Below are positions 1 to 8,959 of a stretch of 64,000 nt of DNA, piece after piece; the first letter of the stretch is position 1; every line of letters begins with the position of its first letter. The notes below the pieces were generated by a model. The model made no database searches, had not been told where the DNA came from, and was given only the letters and a program-made list of their open reading frames with translations. The DNA is from Arthrobacter sp. 18067 (GTDB taxonomy: Bacteria > Actinomycetota > Actinomycetes > Actinomycetales > Micrococcaceae). The position numbers were made by a program, and so were the translations under genes. Where the stretch lies: positions 1 through 64,000 of the forward strand of contig NZ_CACSJJ010000006.1 of the NCBI RefSeq assembly GCF_902706295.1. Direction: 5' to 3'.

Positions 1-518
1 GGCTGGGGCACATGGCCGTCAAGATCGCCAAGGCCATGGGGGCGGAAGTCACTGTGTTCACTACCTCCGAATCCAAGTTCGACGCCGCCAGGGAACTCGG
101 TGCCGACCACGTGGTTCTCTCCAAGGATGCCGACGCCATGGAGGCCGCCAACCGGAGCATCGACGTCATCATTGATACTGTCGCCGCGCCGCACGACCTC
201 AACCCCTACTTCCGGACGCTTCGGCTGGATGGTGCACTCTTCCAGCTGGGCCTTCCTGCCGACGACATGCCGCCGGTCAGCCCGGGCCTGCTCATCCGCC
301 GCCGACTCGCCTACGCGGGTTCGTTGATCGGAGGCATTGAGGAAACTCAGGAAATGCTGGACTTCTGTGCGGAACACGGTGTTGCCAGCGACATCGAAAT
401 TGTGCGGGCCGACCAGCTGAACGAAGCCTACGACCGTATGGTGGCCGGCGATGTAAAGTACCGTTTCGTGCTGGACACTTCAACACTCCAGGACCCATCC
501 GAAAGGGCAGACGCATGA
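1..518 (+). CDS. Zinc-type alcohol dehydrogenase, CAD family (C-terminal part)
   Basis: The reading frame is open at the left edge (codons from base 3), so only the last 172 residues are present. They begin in the Rossmann nucleotide-binding turn (LGHMAVKIAKAMGAEV) and continue with a TTSESKFDAARELGAD stretch typical of cinnamyl-alcohol-dehydrogenase-like NADP-dependent aldehyde reductases. The zinc-binding catalytic domain would lie upstream of the window. The stop codon overlaps the ATG of the next gene (ATGA), so the two are probably co-translated. The substrate cannot be told from this part; broad-range aldehyde reduction is an inference from the family. Confidence 0.85.
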   Translation, partial: LGHMAVKIAKAMGAEVTVFTTSESKFDAARELGADHVVLSKDADAMEAANRSIDVIIDTVAAPHDLNPYFRTLRLDGALFQLGLPADDMPPVSPGLLIRRRLAYAGSLIGGIEETQEMLDFCAEHGVASDIEIVRADQLNEAYDRMVAGDVKYRFVLDTSTLQDPSERADA

Positions 519-943
519 GCACACTGTTCACCAAGATCATCAATGGCGAGATCCCGGGCCGCTTTGTCTGGAAGGACGAGGACGTGGTCGCTTTCCTGAC
601 CATCGCCCCGCTCACACACGGACACACCTTGGTAGTGCCGCGCGAAGAGGTGGACTCGTGGACGCATGCCAGCCCTGAACTCCTGGCCAAAGTCATGGAC
701 GTCGCCCAGAGCATCGGCAAGGTCCAGGAGAAGCTCTTCGACGCCAAGCGCGTTGGCGTCCTCATGGAAGGTTTCGAGGTGGAGCACTTGCACGTGCATG
801 TGTGGCCGGCCTACTCCACTGCGGACTTTGAGGTCCACAACGTAGACCACAACCCGGACCCTGCGGTTATGGATGCCACTGCAGTGAAGCTTCGTGCCGC
901 TCTCCGGACGGCCGGACATGGAGATGCTGTCCCCGAAGACTGA
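515..943 (+). CDS. HIT family protein (nucleotide hydrolase/transferase)
   Basis: A 142-residue cytosolic protein, the usual length for the family. It carries the histidine triad HLHVHVW at residues 91-97, preceded by the conserved APLTHGHTLVVPREE segment. HIT enzymes hydrolyse or transfer phosphates on nucleoside phosphoramidates and dinucleotides; the natural substrate here is not known. The start ATG overlaps the stop of the upstream dehydrogenase by four bases, and the gene is followed by a hairpin terminator. Confidence 0.92.
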   Translation: MSTLFTKIINGEIPGRFVWKDEDVVAFLTIAPLTHGHTLVVPREEVDSWTHASPELLAKVMDVAQSIGKVQEKLFDAKRVGVLMEGFEVEHLHVHVWPAYSTADFEVHNVDHNPDPAVMDATAVKLRAALRTAGHGDAVPED

Positions 944-959
944 CCTCCGGGACGAGTTA

Positions 960-990
960 ACCCGGCGGTGCTTAATCAGCGCCGCCGGGT
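960..990. terminator. Hairpin terminator between convergent genes
   Basis: Perfect 9-bp stem ACCCGGCGG (960-968) with CCGCCGGGT (982-990), extended by two more pairs, followed by a pyrimidine-rich tail. It lies between the HIT gene and the end of hrpA, which converge, and probably serves both. Confidence 0.7.
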
Positions 991-1006
991 CTTCCTTTGT
1001 CTGCCG

Positions 1007-4000
1007 CTAGACAGGGGCGAGGGCCTGGTTGAGCACCGTACGTATGCGCTTTTCCGACACCGAATAGGCTGTGCCCAGCTCCACCGCGAACAGGCTCACC
1101 CGCAGTTCCTCCACCATCCAGCGCACGCGGGTTAACTCCGCGCCTGCCCTGCGTCCGGGAAGCAGCGCCGAAACAGCGTCGTCGTAGTCATCCTCCAGCG
1201 CCTGTACGATCGCCATGTTCAGGCCATCACGCTGGACGTTGCCCGGCAGTTTTTCCAGCCGCTTCTCGATTGCCTGCAAGTACCGGGGCAGCTGGCTGAG
1301 TTGCGCGTAGCCCGTCTGTGCCACGAAGCCGGGGAAAACCAGTTGTTCCAGCTGGCTTTTCATGTCATTGAGGGCACTGATCAGCGGCAGGCTGGCGTTG
1401 GACTTGAGCTCTTTCTGGATGCGGCGCGTACTGGCCAAAACGCGTTCGACGACGGCAGTCACCGTGAAGACGGTATCAATCAGTTCTGCCCGGACTACTT
1501 CATACAGGGCATCGAACGACGGCCTGTCCCACGGCAAGTCCTGCGGCGTCAACTTATCGATGGCGGCAAGTGCGCAGTCCGCGATCAGGGCGCTGACGGA
1601 CCCGTGCGGGTTCTGACTGAAGGTCAGTTTTTCCATGTTGCTCAGGTGCTCCAACACGTAACGGTCCGGAGGCGGAATTCGCAGCGCAAGGAGACGGATG
1701 ACGCCACCGCGCATGGCGGATTCCTGTTCAGCCTTGGTCTGGAATACCCGGAGCGCGACCGACTTGCCTTCATCAACGACAGCAGGGAAGCCAGTGACGT
1801 CATGGCCCTTCACGGTGCGTGTGACCTGACGCTCCACGGTGCCGAAGTCCCATTCGGTGATTCCGCTGCGTTCCGCCACCGCTCCGTTGCCAGCTGTTGC
1901 GTTGGTAACGGCCGCCGTCGACGGTTGGCTGTTGGCGCTGCCGGTTCCCTTGCCACCCTTGGCGCGCGACGTCGTTGCGGGAGTGGCGCCGAGCGACTCC
2001 GCTATGGCGCGGCGTGTGGCAGGAGCCAGCTTCTCCTGGAGTTCGGCGAGGTCCTTGCCTTCGTCCAGCACCTTGCCTTTGCTGTCGACCACTTTGAAAC
2101 TCACGCGCAGGTGGGACGGTACTGCATCCCAATTCCATGAGCCGGGCGGAATGACGTGCCCACGGAGCCGGCGGAGTACGAGTTCCAATGACGCTTCGAG
2201 GTCGTCTGCGGCGGGGTCGAAGTCTGCCTCCAGGGCGGCCGTGGCCTGCCGGGCCACATCAGGGGCAGGGACGAAGTTCTTCCGTACCTGCTTAGGCAAC
2301 GATTTGATGAGGGCCGTCACCAGCTCTGCACGTTGCCCCGGAATCTGCCAACGGAAGGGGGCATCATCGAGTTGGTTGAGGAACAACACAGGAACCTCGG
2401 CGGTGACACCATCGGATGGGTTGGGTGCCGATCCCGGCGCCACGGGATGGAACTCGTAACTCAGGGGGAGTTCAAAGCCCTTGTGCAGCCAGGTCTTCGG
2501 ATATGCGGAGTCGTCCAGTGCCTCGGCGTCTTCGCTCATCAACAGCGATTGGTCGAAGTCCAGGAGGTTGGGATCCGCGTGGCGGGCATCCTTCCACCAC
2601 TTGTCGAAGTGCCTCTCGGAGACAACGTCCGGGCCAACGCGTGCATCGTAGAACTCGAACAGCGTCTGGTCGTCCACAAGGATGTCGCGCCGGCGCATGC
2701 GGGTCTCGAGTTCCTCGATCTCCTGGAGCAAGGCACGGTTGCGGTGGAAGAACTTGTGGTGCGTCTTCCATTCGCCTTCCACCAGGGCGTGGCGGATGAA
2801 CAGCTCACGGGAGAGCTCGGGATCGACGCGCCCGTAATTGACCCGCCGGTTGGGAATGATCGGCACGCCGTACAGCGTGACTTTCTCATGGGCCATGACG
2901 GCGCCCTGCCGGGAAGACCAATGGGGTTCGCTGTAGGAACGCTTCACCAGGTCCGGGGCTACCTGCTCGGCCCACAGGGGATCGAACTTCGCGGCGACAC
3001 GCGCCCAAAGGCGGCTCGTCTCCACCAACTCCGCAGCCATGACAAACGCAGGAGACTTCTTGAACAGGGCTGAGCCGGGGAAGATGGCGAAGCGGCTGCC
3101 GCGGGCCCCCGCATATTCACGCTTGCGCTCATCGAGGAGGCCAATGTGGCTCAATAACCCGGACAGCAGGCTGATGTGGATGCCCTCATAGTTCCCTACG
3201 GGATCGGCCTCGCGCTTGTTGTCCAACGCGATGCCCAAGGGCTTGGCCAGTTGCCTGAGCTGCGTGAACAGGTCCTGCCACTCGCGGACCCTCAAGTAAT
3301 TGATGAACTCATTGCGGCACAGCTTGCGGAACTGCGTGGAAGACAGTTCGCGCTGCTTTTCCTGGATGTAGTTCCACAGGTTGAGGAAGCCCGTAAAGTC
3401 CGAGATCTCATCGCGGAACCGCGCGTGCTTCTCCGAAGCGAGCTGCTGCTTGTCAGTTGGCCGTTCGCGCGGATCCTGAATGGTGAGGGCTGCCGCGAGG
3501 ATCATGACTTCCCGGACGCAGCCGCGCTTGCCGGCTTCCACGATCATCCGGCCAAGCCGCGGATCCACAGGCAGCTGGGCAAGCTTCTGCCCGACGGCGG
3601 TCAGCCCGCTGCCGCTGCGACCGTTACTGCCGGCGTCTGCCGCCTTGGGCGAACTCAAGGCACCGAGTTCGCGCAGGAGAGTGACGCCGTCGTTAATGGC
3701 CCTGGAATCCGGGGGTTCCACAAAGGGAAAGTTCTCCACATCCTTGGGTCCGCGGGCGACGCCCATGGCCGTCATTTGCAGGATGACGGCAGCAAGGTTG
3801 GTTCGGAGGATTTCCGGGTCGGTGAACTGGGGACGCGACTCGAAGTCTTCCTCGGAGTACAAGCGGATCGCGATGCCTTCGGACACACGGCCGCAACGAC
3901 CGGAGCGCTGGTTGGCCGAGGCCTGGGACACGCGCTCTATGGGAAGGCGCTGGACCTTGGTCCGGTGCGAGTAGCGGGAGATGCGGGCCGTTCCGGTGTC

Positions 4001-4951
4001 TATCACGTACTTGATGCCCGGGACGGTCAGGGATGTCTCCGCCACGTTGGTAGCGAGGATGATGCGTCGCTTGCCACCAGGGTTGAAGACCCTGTGCTGC
4101 TCCTGGAGGCTTAGGCGGGCAAACAGTGGCAGCACTTCGGTCCCCGCCAGGCGGCGGTTGGTCTGGATGCGGCCATTGATGGCCTCCGCCGCGTCACGGA
4201 TTTCGCGTTCGCCGGAGAAGAAAATGAGGATATCGCCCGGAGCTTCCTTGGCGAGTTCGTCTACGGCGTCGCAGACAGCATCCAGGGGATCACGGTCTTC
4301 TTCGAGTTCGTCGTCCGAACTTTCTTCGTCCGCGCCGGCTGGCTGGGACAGCGGACGGTAACGGATCTCCACCGGGTAAGTGCGTCCGGAAACTTCAATG
4401 ATGGGCGCGGGCTCTTCGTCGTTTCCGAAGTGCTTGGCAAAGCGTTGGGGATCGATGGTGGCCGAGGTGATGATGACCTTGAGGTCCGGCCGCTGGGGGA
4501 GGATGCGTTTGAGGTAGCCCAGGATGAAGTCGATGTTGAGGCTGCGCTCATGGGCCTCATCGATGATGATGGTGCTGTACTTCCGCAGCAGCTTGTCCCG
4601 CTGGATCTCGGCGAGGAGGATGCCGTCGGTCATCAGTTTGATCTTGGTGGACGCGCTCACCTCACCGGTGAAGCGGACCTGGAAGCCGACTTCCTGGCCG
4701 ATCCCGACGTCGAGTTCTGACGCGATGCGTTCGGCCACCGTGCGGGCTGCCAGTCGGCGCGGCTGGGTGTGCCCGATCAGGCCCTTGTCTCCAAGGCCAA
4801 GCTCGAGGCACATTTTGGGGATCTGGGTGGTCTTACCCGAGCCGGTCTCACCGGCAATGATGGTCACCTGGTTTGCGGCGATGGCCGCCATCAGATCCTC
4901 GCGGCGCTCGGAGACGGGCAGCTCTGCGGGGTAGGAAATATGAAGTGTCAT
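1007..4951 (-). CDS. hrpA: ATP-dependent RNA helicase HrpA (DEAH box)
   Basis: 1314 residues, the full length of bacterial HrpA. Walker A GETGSGKT at residues 34-41, DEAH at 131-134, then SAT, the helicase C domain with QRSGRCGR, and the long C-terminal region (DUF3418-like) that marks HrpA. It unwinds RNA in the cytosol and is linked to mRNA processing and rescue of stalled ribosomes in other bacteria. The ATG has a TAGACT -10-like hexamer ten bases upstream and no clear ribosome binding site, so its own mRNA leader may be only a few bases. It lies 13 bp downstream of the WYL regulator on the same strand. Confidence 0.95.
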   Translation of the reverse strand: MTLHISYPAELPVSERREDLMAAIAANQVTIIAGETGSGKTTQIPKMCLELGLGDKGLIGHTQPRRLAARTVAERIASELDVGIGQEVGFQVRFTGEVSASTKIKLMTDGILLAEIQRDKLLRKYSTIIIDEAHERSLNIDFILGYLKRILPQRPDLKVIITSATIDPQRFAKHFGNDEEPAPIIEVSGRTYPVEIRYRPLSQPAGADEESSDDELEEDRDPLDAVCDAVDELAKEAPGDILIFFSGEREIRDAAEAINGRIQTNRRLAGTEVLPLFARLSLQEQHRVFNPGGKRRIILATNVAETSLTVPGIKYVIDTGTARISRYSHRTKVQRLPIERVSQASANQRSGRCGRVSEGIAIRLYSEEDFESRPQFTDPEILRTNLAAVILQMTAMGVARGPKDVENFPFVEPPDSRAINDGVTLLRELGALSSPKAADAGSNGRSGSGLTAVGQKLAQLPVDPRLGRMIVEAGKRGCVREVMILAAALTIQDPRERPTDKQQLASEKHARFRDEISDFTGFLNLWNYIQEKQRELSSTQFRKLCRNEFINYLRVREWQDLFTQLRQLAKPLGIALDNKREADPVGNYEGIHISLLSGLLSHIGLLDERKREYAGARGSRFAIFPGSALFKKSPAFVMAAELVETSRLWARVAAKFDPLWAEQVAPDLVKRSYSEPHWSSRQGAVMAHEKVTLYGVPIIPNRRVNYGRVDPELSRELFIRHALVEGEWKTHHKFFHRNRALLQEIEELETRMRRRDILVDDQTLFEFYDARVGPDVVSERHFDKWWKDARHADPNLLDFDQSLLMSEDAEALDDSAYPKTWLHKGFELPLSYEFHPVAPGSAPNPSDGVTAEVPVLFLNQLDDAPFRWQIPGQRAELVTALIKSLPKQVRKNFVPAPDVARQATAALEADFDPAADDLEASLELVLRRLRGHVIPPGSWNWDAVPSHLRVSFKVVDSKGKVLDEGKDLAELQEKLAPATRRAIAESLGATPATTSRAKGGKGTGSANSQPSTAAVTNATAGNGAVAERSGITEWDFGTVERQVTRTVKGHDVTGFPAVVDEGKSVALRVFQTKAEQESAMRGGVIRLLALRIPPPDRYVLEHLSNMEKLTFSQNPHGSVSALIADCALAAIDKLTPQDLPWDRPSFDALYEVVRAELIDTVFTVTAVVERVLASTRRIQKELKSNASLPLISALNDMKSQLEQLVFPGFVAQTGYAQLSQLPRYLQAIEKRLEKLPGNVQRDGLNMAIVQALEDDYDDAVSALLPGRRAGAELTRVRWMVEELRVSLFAVELGTAYSVSEKRIRTVLNQALAPV

Positions 4952-4964
4952 GGCTGCTGCCAGT

Positions 4965-5957
4965 CTACTGTGGCTGGGGTCCCACGTCCGCTGTGCCCGT
5001 CACAGTCCCGGCCGCGGCACTCAGCCGGTGCGAGAGTTCAAGGGCGTAGGACGTGAATTCTTCGGGTTCGAGGATCTCAAAGTCCATGTCCAGTGCGGCC
5101 AGGTACGCAGCCGGTGCGGCCAGGTTGTCCCATCCGGACCTCAGTATCGTGGCCGCCGCGCCGTCAGCCGTCAACGTCGCGTATTGGGAACTGACGACGG
5201 CGGCCACCTCGGCGAGTGGCGCGCGGAGCCGCACCACGACATCGAATCTGTAGGGTGATCGGGTGATCGACTGCTGTACGTAGGCCGCCAGGTCCTCCGC
5301 CGGCAGCGGCCGTGGACTGTACTTCTTGCGTTCGGACGGCAGGGAAGCGAAGCGGTCCGCACGGAAGGTACGCCAGTCTTCCCGCTCCACATCCCAAGCG
5401 ACCAGATACCAGCGGCGGCCCGTGTCCACCAGTCTGTAAGGCTCCACGAGGCGGCGTGCGGATTCCCCGTCGGACTTGACGTATTCAAAGGAAATCTGCC
5501 GTCGATCCGATATCGCGGCCGAGACTACGGTCAATTGTTGGGGATCGACCGTCGCCGCATTGCTGGGCAAGGTGGTGACGGCAGCCTTCAGCATGGCAAA
5601 CTTCGGACGAAGCCGGGACGGCAGCACTTGTTCGAGCTTTGCCAGGGCTCGAACGGAGGCCTCACCGATGCCGGCAACGGGCCCGGCAGCGACTGAGTTC
5701 AGGCCCAGGGCGACAGCGAGGGCCTCATTGTCATCCAGGAGCAAGGGCGGCAGCTGGGCGCCGGCACCGAGTTGGTAGCCGCCGGCAATGCCGGGGGAGG
5801 CGTGAATGGGATATCCCAGGTTGCGCAGCTTGTCGATATCGCGCCGCACGGTCCTCTCGGTCACACCCATTCGGTCGGCCAGGGCCGGCCCCGTCCATTC
5901 CCGACGCACTTGCAACAGTGACAGCAGCTGGAGAAGGCGGGCGGAGGTTTGGATCAT
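4965..5957 (-). CDS. WYL-domain transcriptional regulator (HTH-11/DeoR type)
   Basis: 330 residues. An N-terminal winged helix-turn-helix (MGVTERTVRRDIDKLRNLGY, about residues 27-46) is followed by a WYL domain containing RRWYLVAWDVE and RTFRADRF, and a WCX-like C-terminal part. WYL proteins sense ligands, often nucleic acids or nucleotides, and regulate transcription. The frame stays open 93 codons further upstream, but I chose the ATG at 5957 because conserved sequence begins there and a TAGATT -10 lies exactly seven bases upstream. The product precedes hrpA on the same strand; its targets are unknown. Confidence 0.88.
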   Translation of the reverse strand: MIQTSARLLQLLSLLQVRREWTGPALADRMGVTERTVRRDIDKLRNLGYPIHASPGIAGGYQLGAGAQLPPLLLDDNEALAVALGLNSVAAGPVAGIGEASVRALAKLEQVLPSRLRPKFAMLKAAVTTLPSNAATVDPQQLTVVSAAISDRRQISFEYVKSDGESARRLVEPYRLVDTGRRWYLVAWDVEREDWRTFRADRFASLPSERKKYSPRPLPAEDLAAYVQQSITRSPYRFDVVVRLRAPLAEVAAVVSSQYATLTADGAAATILRSGWDNLAAPAAYLAALDMDFEILEPEEFTSYALELSHRLSAAAGTVTGTADVGPQPQ

Positions 5958-5964
5958 GGAAGTG

Positions 5965-5970
5965 AATCTA
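5965..5970 (-). promoter_or_regulatory. -10 element of a leaderless promoter (WYL regulator)
   Basis: TAGATT on the minus strand, seven bases before the ATG at 5957. No Shine-Dalgarno sequence stands between them, so the mRNA should begin at or next to the start codon. Confidence 0.55.
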
Positions 5971-6030
5971 GTCCATGCGCGCCGTGAGTGGACGTCCCCG
6001 GCTTTGGGTCGCGGAAAGGGACACGTAAGG

Positions 6031-6079
6031 ACGCCCGCCGTTGGGGGAATCCTGCAGAATTCCGTGAACGGACGGGCGT
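6031..6079 (-). terminator. Imperfect hairpin, possible terminator
   Basis: Arms ACGCCCG (6031-6037) and CGGGCGT (6073-6079) with further partial pairing inside (CGTT with AACG). It sits downstream of the small membrane protein gene on the minus strand, in the gap before the WYL regulator. There is no strong T-run, so the function is uncertain. Confidence 0.35.
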
Positions 6080-6141
6080 CGGTGGGATGTGGTGTGACTC
6101 GATCTTGGAGTGGAACGGATTTCGCAGGTGCCCGGCATGCC

Positions 6142-6312
6142 CTAGTAGATGCGCGGATTCCAGTACGGGCTGCTGGGAGCGTCAAAAGCGCTCCACGGTT
6201 CCTTGGAACTGACGGGCGGGTTATGTCCGCGACCATCCTTCAACAGGGCAGAGATGGTGGCGGCGACGGCGGTGATGAGGACGATGAAGAGGATGATTCC
6301 GAAGATTTCCAT
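6142..6312 (-). CDS. Small single-pass membrane protein
   Basis: 56 residues. An N-terminal hydrophobic helix (FGIILFIVLITAVAATIS, residues 4-21) is followed by a short charged, proline-rich tail ending in PSSPYWNPRIY. I used the ATG at 6312, with GGAGG at a good distance, rather than the longer upstream frame, which would overlap the divergent promoter. I do not recognise the family. It is transcribed divergently from the AraC-type regulator and shares an intergenic region with a perfect inverted repeat, so it may be one of that regulator's targets (inference). Confidence 0.6.
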   Translation of the reverse strand: MEIFGIILFIVLITAVAATISALLKDGRGHNPPVSSKEPWSAFDAPSSPYWNPRIY

Positions 6313-6347
6313 GCCTCCAGCCTGCTCCTGTGGGAGGCCAAGAAACA

Positions 6348-6384
6348 GTGGCAGAAATGCCCCATTTAGATAATTTTCTGCCAC
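6348..6384. promoter_or_regulatory. Inverted repeat, candidate operator of the AraC-type regulator
   Basis: Perfect 10-bp arms GTGGCAGAAA (6348-6357) and TTTCTGCCAC (6375-6384), 17 bp apart, in the 81-bp gap between the small membrane protein (minus) and the AraC-family gene (plus). The right arm ends ten bases before the regulator's ATG, so binding there would block its own transcription. Confidence 0.5.
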
Positions 6385-6393
6385 AATGGAGAT

Positions 6394-7362
6394 ATGTTGA
6401 AATCAGTGGCGGTGATCGTTGTCCCCAACTTCTCGATCTTCGAATTCGGCACGGCCTTCGAGGTCTTCGGCATCGATAGATCGGACCGTGACGCCGGGGT
6501 ACCGGCCTTCGATTTCCGGGTGGTAGCCCCGGAACCGGGCGACATCCGGATGAAGTCCGGCCTGTCACTGCATGTAAGTTTGGGCCTCGAGGCAGCGGCC
6601 GATGCGGACCTCGTCATCATGACGCCTTTCGGCCGGGACCAAGAGGTCCCCGAATCTGTCATGGATGCCTTGCGGGCAGCCCATGCGCGTGGAGCGTGGG
6701 TTATGTCCATCTGCTCCGGCGCGTATGCACTGGCCCGTGCCGGACTCCTGGACGGGCGCCGCTGCACCACCCACTGGCACTATTCCCAGGACCTGGCCAG
6801 TCGCTATCCGGACATCATCGTTGACGAGAACGTCCTCTATGTGCAGGACGGGACCATCATCACCAGCGCAGGCACCGCAGCAGGTATCGATGCGTGCCTC
6901 CACCTTGTGCGAGTTGAACTGGGGGCCAATGTCGCTGCCGCAATCGCCCGCGACATGGTGGTTCCGCCGCATCGCGACGGCGGCCAGGCCCAGTTCATCG
7001 ACCGGCCCATGCCCCGCTGTGGTTCAGCGCCCATGGAGGAACTCCTGCGTTGGATGGTGGAACACCTCGACGAGGAACACAGTGTGAATGAACTCGCCGC
7101 ACGTCTCCACATGTCTCCCAGGACCTTTGCACGCCGCTTCAGGGCAGAAACCGGGACGACTCCTGCCGCGTGGCTCAATTCGCAACGGGTCTTGAGGGCG
7201 CAGGAGCTATTGGAGACCACCGAACTGAACATTGACGAAATCGCCAGGGAAGCAGGGTTCGGGCATTCGGTGCTGCTCCGCCACCATTTCACCAAGGTGC
7301 TGGATACCAGTCCGCAGAGTTACCGGCGTGCGTTCAGGGGCCAGCTGGCTGAGGCCATCTGA
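6394..7362 (+). CDS. GlxA-type transcriptional regulator (DJ-1/PfpI domain plus AraC HTH)
   Basis: 322 residues. Residues 1 to about 190 form a DJ-1/PfpI glutamine-amidotransferase-like domain, with the nucleophile-elbow Cys in SICSGAYALA near residue 107. From about residue 215 there is a double helix-turn-helix AraC domain (NELAARLHMSPRTFARRFRAETG and IDEIAREAGFGHSVLLRHHF). Members of this family sense small metabolites and activate catabolic genes; the ligand is unknown here. GGAGA lies just before the ATG. A perfect inverted repeat in its promoter suggests autoregulation. It converges with the emfourin-like gene 14 bp downstream. Confidence 0.93.
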   Translation: MLKSVAVIVVPNFSIFEFGTAFEVFGIDRSDRDAGVPAFDFRVVAPEPGDIRMKSGLSLHVSLGLEAAADADLVIMTPFGRDQEVPESVMDALRAAHARGAWVMSICSGAYALARAGLLDGRRCTTHWHYSQDLASRYPDIIVDENVLYVQDGTIITSAGTAAGIDACLHLVRVELGANVAAAIARDMVVPPHRDGGQAQFIDRPMPRCGSAPMEELLRWMVEHLDEEHSVNELAARLHMSPRTFARRFRAETGTTPAAWLNSQRVLRAQELLETTELNIDEIAREAGFGHSVLLRHHFTKVLDTSPQSYRRAFRGQLAEAI

Positions 7363-7376
7363 GCGGCCCGGGGTCG

Positions 7377-7679
7377 TTAGCGTCGGCTCCCGAGGCGACC
7401 GCGGGACTCCGAGCCCTCAGCCTTGGCGCATTCCACCAGTTCCTGCCATGGGCCAGTGACGGCGCGGTCGGGGAGGGTGGCGCGGCGTTGCCCCGCCCTG
7501 ATGGAGTACATGAACCGGTCGGGTTCGTTGGCTGCACGGGCCTGGCTTTTCGCTTCGTCCCACGGGCAGGCCTCAACAATCGGAACCCATCGTTCCTTCT
7601 CGTCGGGGGAGACAGCCTCCACGCTCCAGACGCGTGTCATCGCGGCGATTCCCCCGCTGCGTTGGACGGTGATCTTCAT
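7377..7679 (-). CDS. Emfourin-like inhibitor of an M4 metallopeptidase
   Basis: 100 residues starting MKITVQRSGGIA, with the family-typical later part DRFMYSIRAGQRRATLPDRAV. Emfourins are small cytosolic proteins that bind and inhibit protealysin-like M4 proteases, and they are encoded beside them. That fits here: the gene lies 82 bp downstream of the M4 protease on the same strand. The frame is open 18 codons further upstream, but the conserved start is the ATG at 7679. The basic C-terminal tail (GRLGSRR) is outside the family core. The call rests on sequence recognition plus neighbourhood. Confidence 0.75.
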   Translation of the reverse strand: MKITVQRSGGIAAMTRVWSVEAVSPDEKERWVPIVEACPWDEAKSQARAANEPDRFMYSIRAGQRRATLPDRAVTGPWQELVECAKAEGSESRGRLGSRR

Positions 7680-7761
7680 GACCGGCTGCTTCTCGTTCGA
7701 CGTTCCATGGCCAGCCAGCCGGCGGGACCACAAACCAGCACTGTCCGGTCCCGCCCTGTGA

Positions 7762-8802
7762 CTAAACCTTGACCTTTACAGTCTCCCACGCCTTGAGGAC
7801 GGCGTCATGTTCAGCTGAACCGGAACCGAAGAGTTCCTCGGCGGTGGCCACAGTGGACTTGGCAAACTTCCCAAACGTGCACGTGGCGGGGAGTGAACCG
7901 CTCGTCAATGTGCCGTACCAAATCTGGCCCGGCGCCTCCCACGCATTGCCGCCGAGCTCCGAGGCAACGACGTAGAAAGCCTTGTTCGGGATGCCGGAGT
8001 TGATGTGCACTCCACCGTTGTCAGCGCTGGTCCGCACGTACGTATCCATGGAGTCCGGTTGGGGATCCTTGCCCAATACGTCGTCGTCATAAGCGGTCCC
8101 GGGTGCCTTCATGGAACGCAGGGCGGCACCTTGCACCTGGTCTGTGAAGAGGCCTTCGCCGATCAGCCAGCTGGCCTGCCCTGTCGACTCCTGCTTCAGG
8201 TACTGCTCCACAAGGACGCCGAACACGTCCGACATGGATTCGTTGAGCGCGCCGGCCTGGTTGCGGTATGCCAGATTGGCCGTGTACTGCGTGACGCCAT
8301 GAGCCAGTTCATGGCCTATGACACTGACGGATTTGGTGAAGCGCTGAAAGATCTGGCCGTCACCATCGCCAAAGACCATCTGGGATCCATCCCAGAAGGC
8401 GTTGTCGTAGAGCTTTCCGTAATGGACGGTCGCGTCCAAGGCCAGGCCCGCGCCGTCGATTGAGTCCCTGCCGAAAATCTCGCCGTACAGGCGGTGTGTG
8501 CTGCCGAGGCCCTCATAGGCCTCATCGGCTGCAACGTCCCCGACGGGTCCGGCGCCCTCCTTCCGGACAACCCGCCCCGGTAGGGTCTCCGAGGATTCGG
8601 CATCGAATATGGTCCGCTTCGGAGGGCCGGGCTTGGCTTGGCGGGCACTGGGCGGCGCCGGCGGAACGGGGGCTGTGCGGATGGCCTGCAGGTTCTTGAT
8701 ATGCAGCAGCGACTCTTTGGCTGCCCTGGCGACGGCCCGCAGCCGTGGCTCGTTCTGGGCGGCTATCTTGCGAAGCATGTACGGAGGGACGATCGAGCAC
8801 AT
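7762..8802 (-). CDS. Protealysin-like M4 family metallopeptidase (thermolysin fold)
   Basis: 346 residues from the ATG at 8802 (a GTG one codon earlier is also possible). The zinc motif HELAH is at residues 164-168, the third ligand Glu in NESMSD is at about 188, and the catalytic His lies in DNGGVHINSGIPNKAF. The N-terminus has the PPYML motif of the short protealysin propeptide, then a Pro/Ala-rich linker. There is no signal peptide, so the enzyme is made in the cytosol and either acts there or leaves by a non-classical route. A partner inhibitor follows in the same transcription unit. Confidence 0.92.
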   Translation of the reverse strand: MCSIVPPYMLRKIAAQNEPRLRAVARAAKESLLHIKNLQAIRTAPVPPAPPSARQAKPGPPKRTIFDAESSETLPGRVVRKEGAGPVGDVAADEAYEGLGSTHRLYGEIFGRDSIDGAGLALDATVHYGKLYDNAFWDGSQMVFGDGDGQIFQRFTKSVSVIGHELAHGVTQYTANLAYRNQAGALNESMSDVFGVLVEQYLKQESTGQASWLIGEGLFTDQVQGAALRSMKAPGTAYDDDVLGKDPQPDSMDTYVRTSADNGGVHINSGIPNKAFYVVASELGGNAWEAPGQIWYGTLTSGSLPATCTFGKFAKSTVATAEELFGSGSAEHDAVLKAWETVKVKV

Positions 8803-8920
8803 CACGGCAAACCCCTTTGGCTATCGGTAAGTCCAACTGGATTCAGCCTAAAAGCAGCTGCAGACAATATTGCGGTGCCCGCCCGGCAAGCCCCGAACTG
8901 ATAGCGCGGCACCGGCAGAC

Positions 8921-8953
8921 AAAAATACCCCGCCAGCAGGACTGGCGGGGTAT
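8921..8953 (-). terminator. Rho-independent terminator after tRNA-Arg
   Basis: Perfect 12-bp stem ATACCCCGCCAG/CTGGCGGGGTAT (8925-8936 and 8942-8953) with a 5-base loop. Read on the minus strand it is followed by a run of T (AAAAA at 8921-8925 on the plus strand). Confidence 0.9.
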
Positions 8954-8959
8954 TCGTTG

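Noticed and set aside
4965..6236. Longer 423-residue version of the WYL regulator
   Set aside because: The first 93 residues are not domain-like, and a -10 lies seven bases before the internal ATG at 5957.
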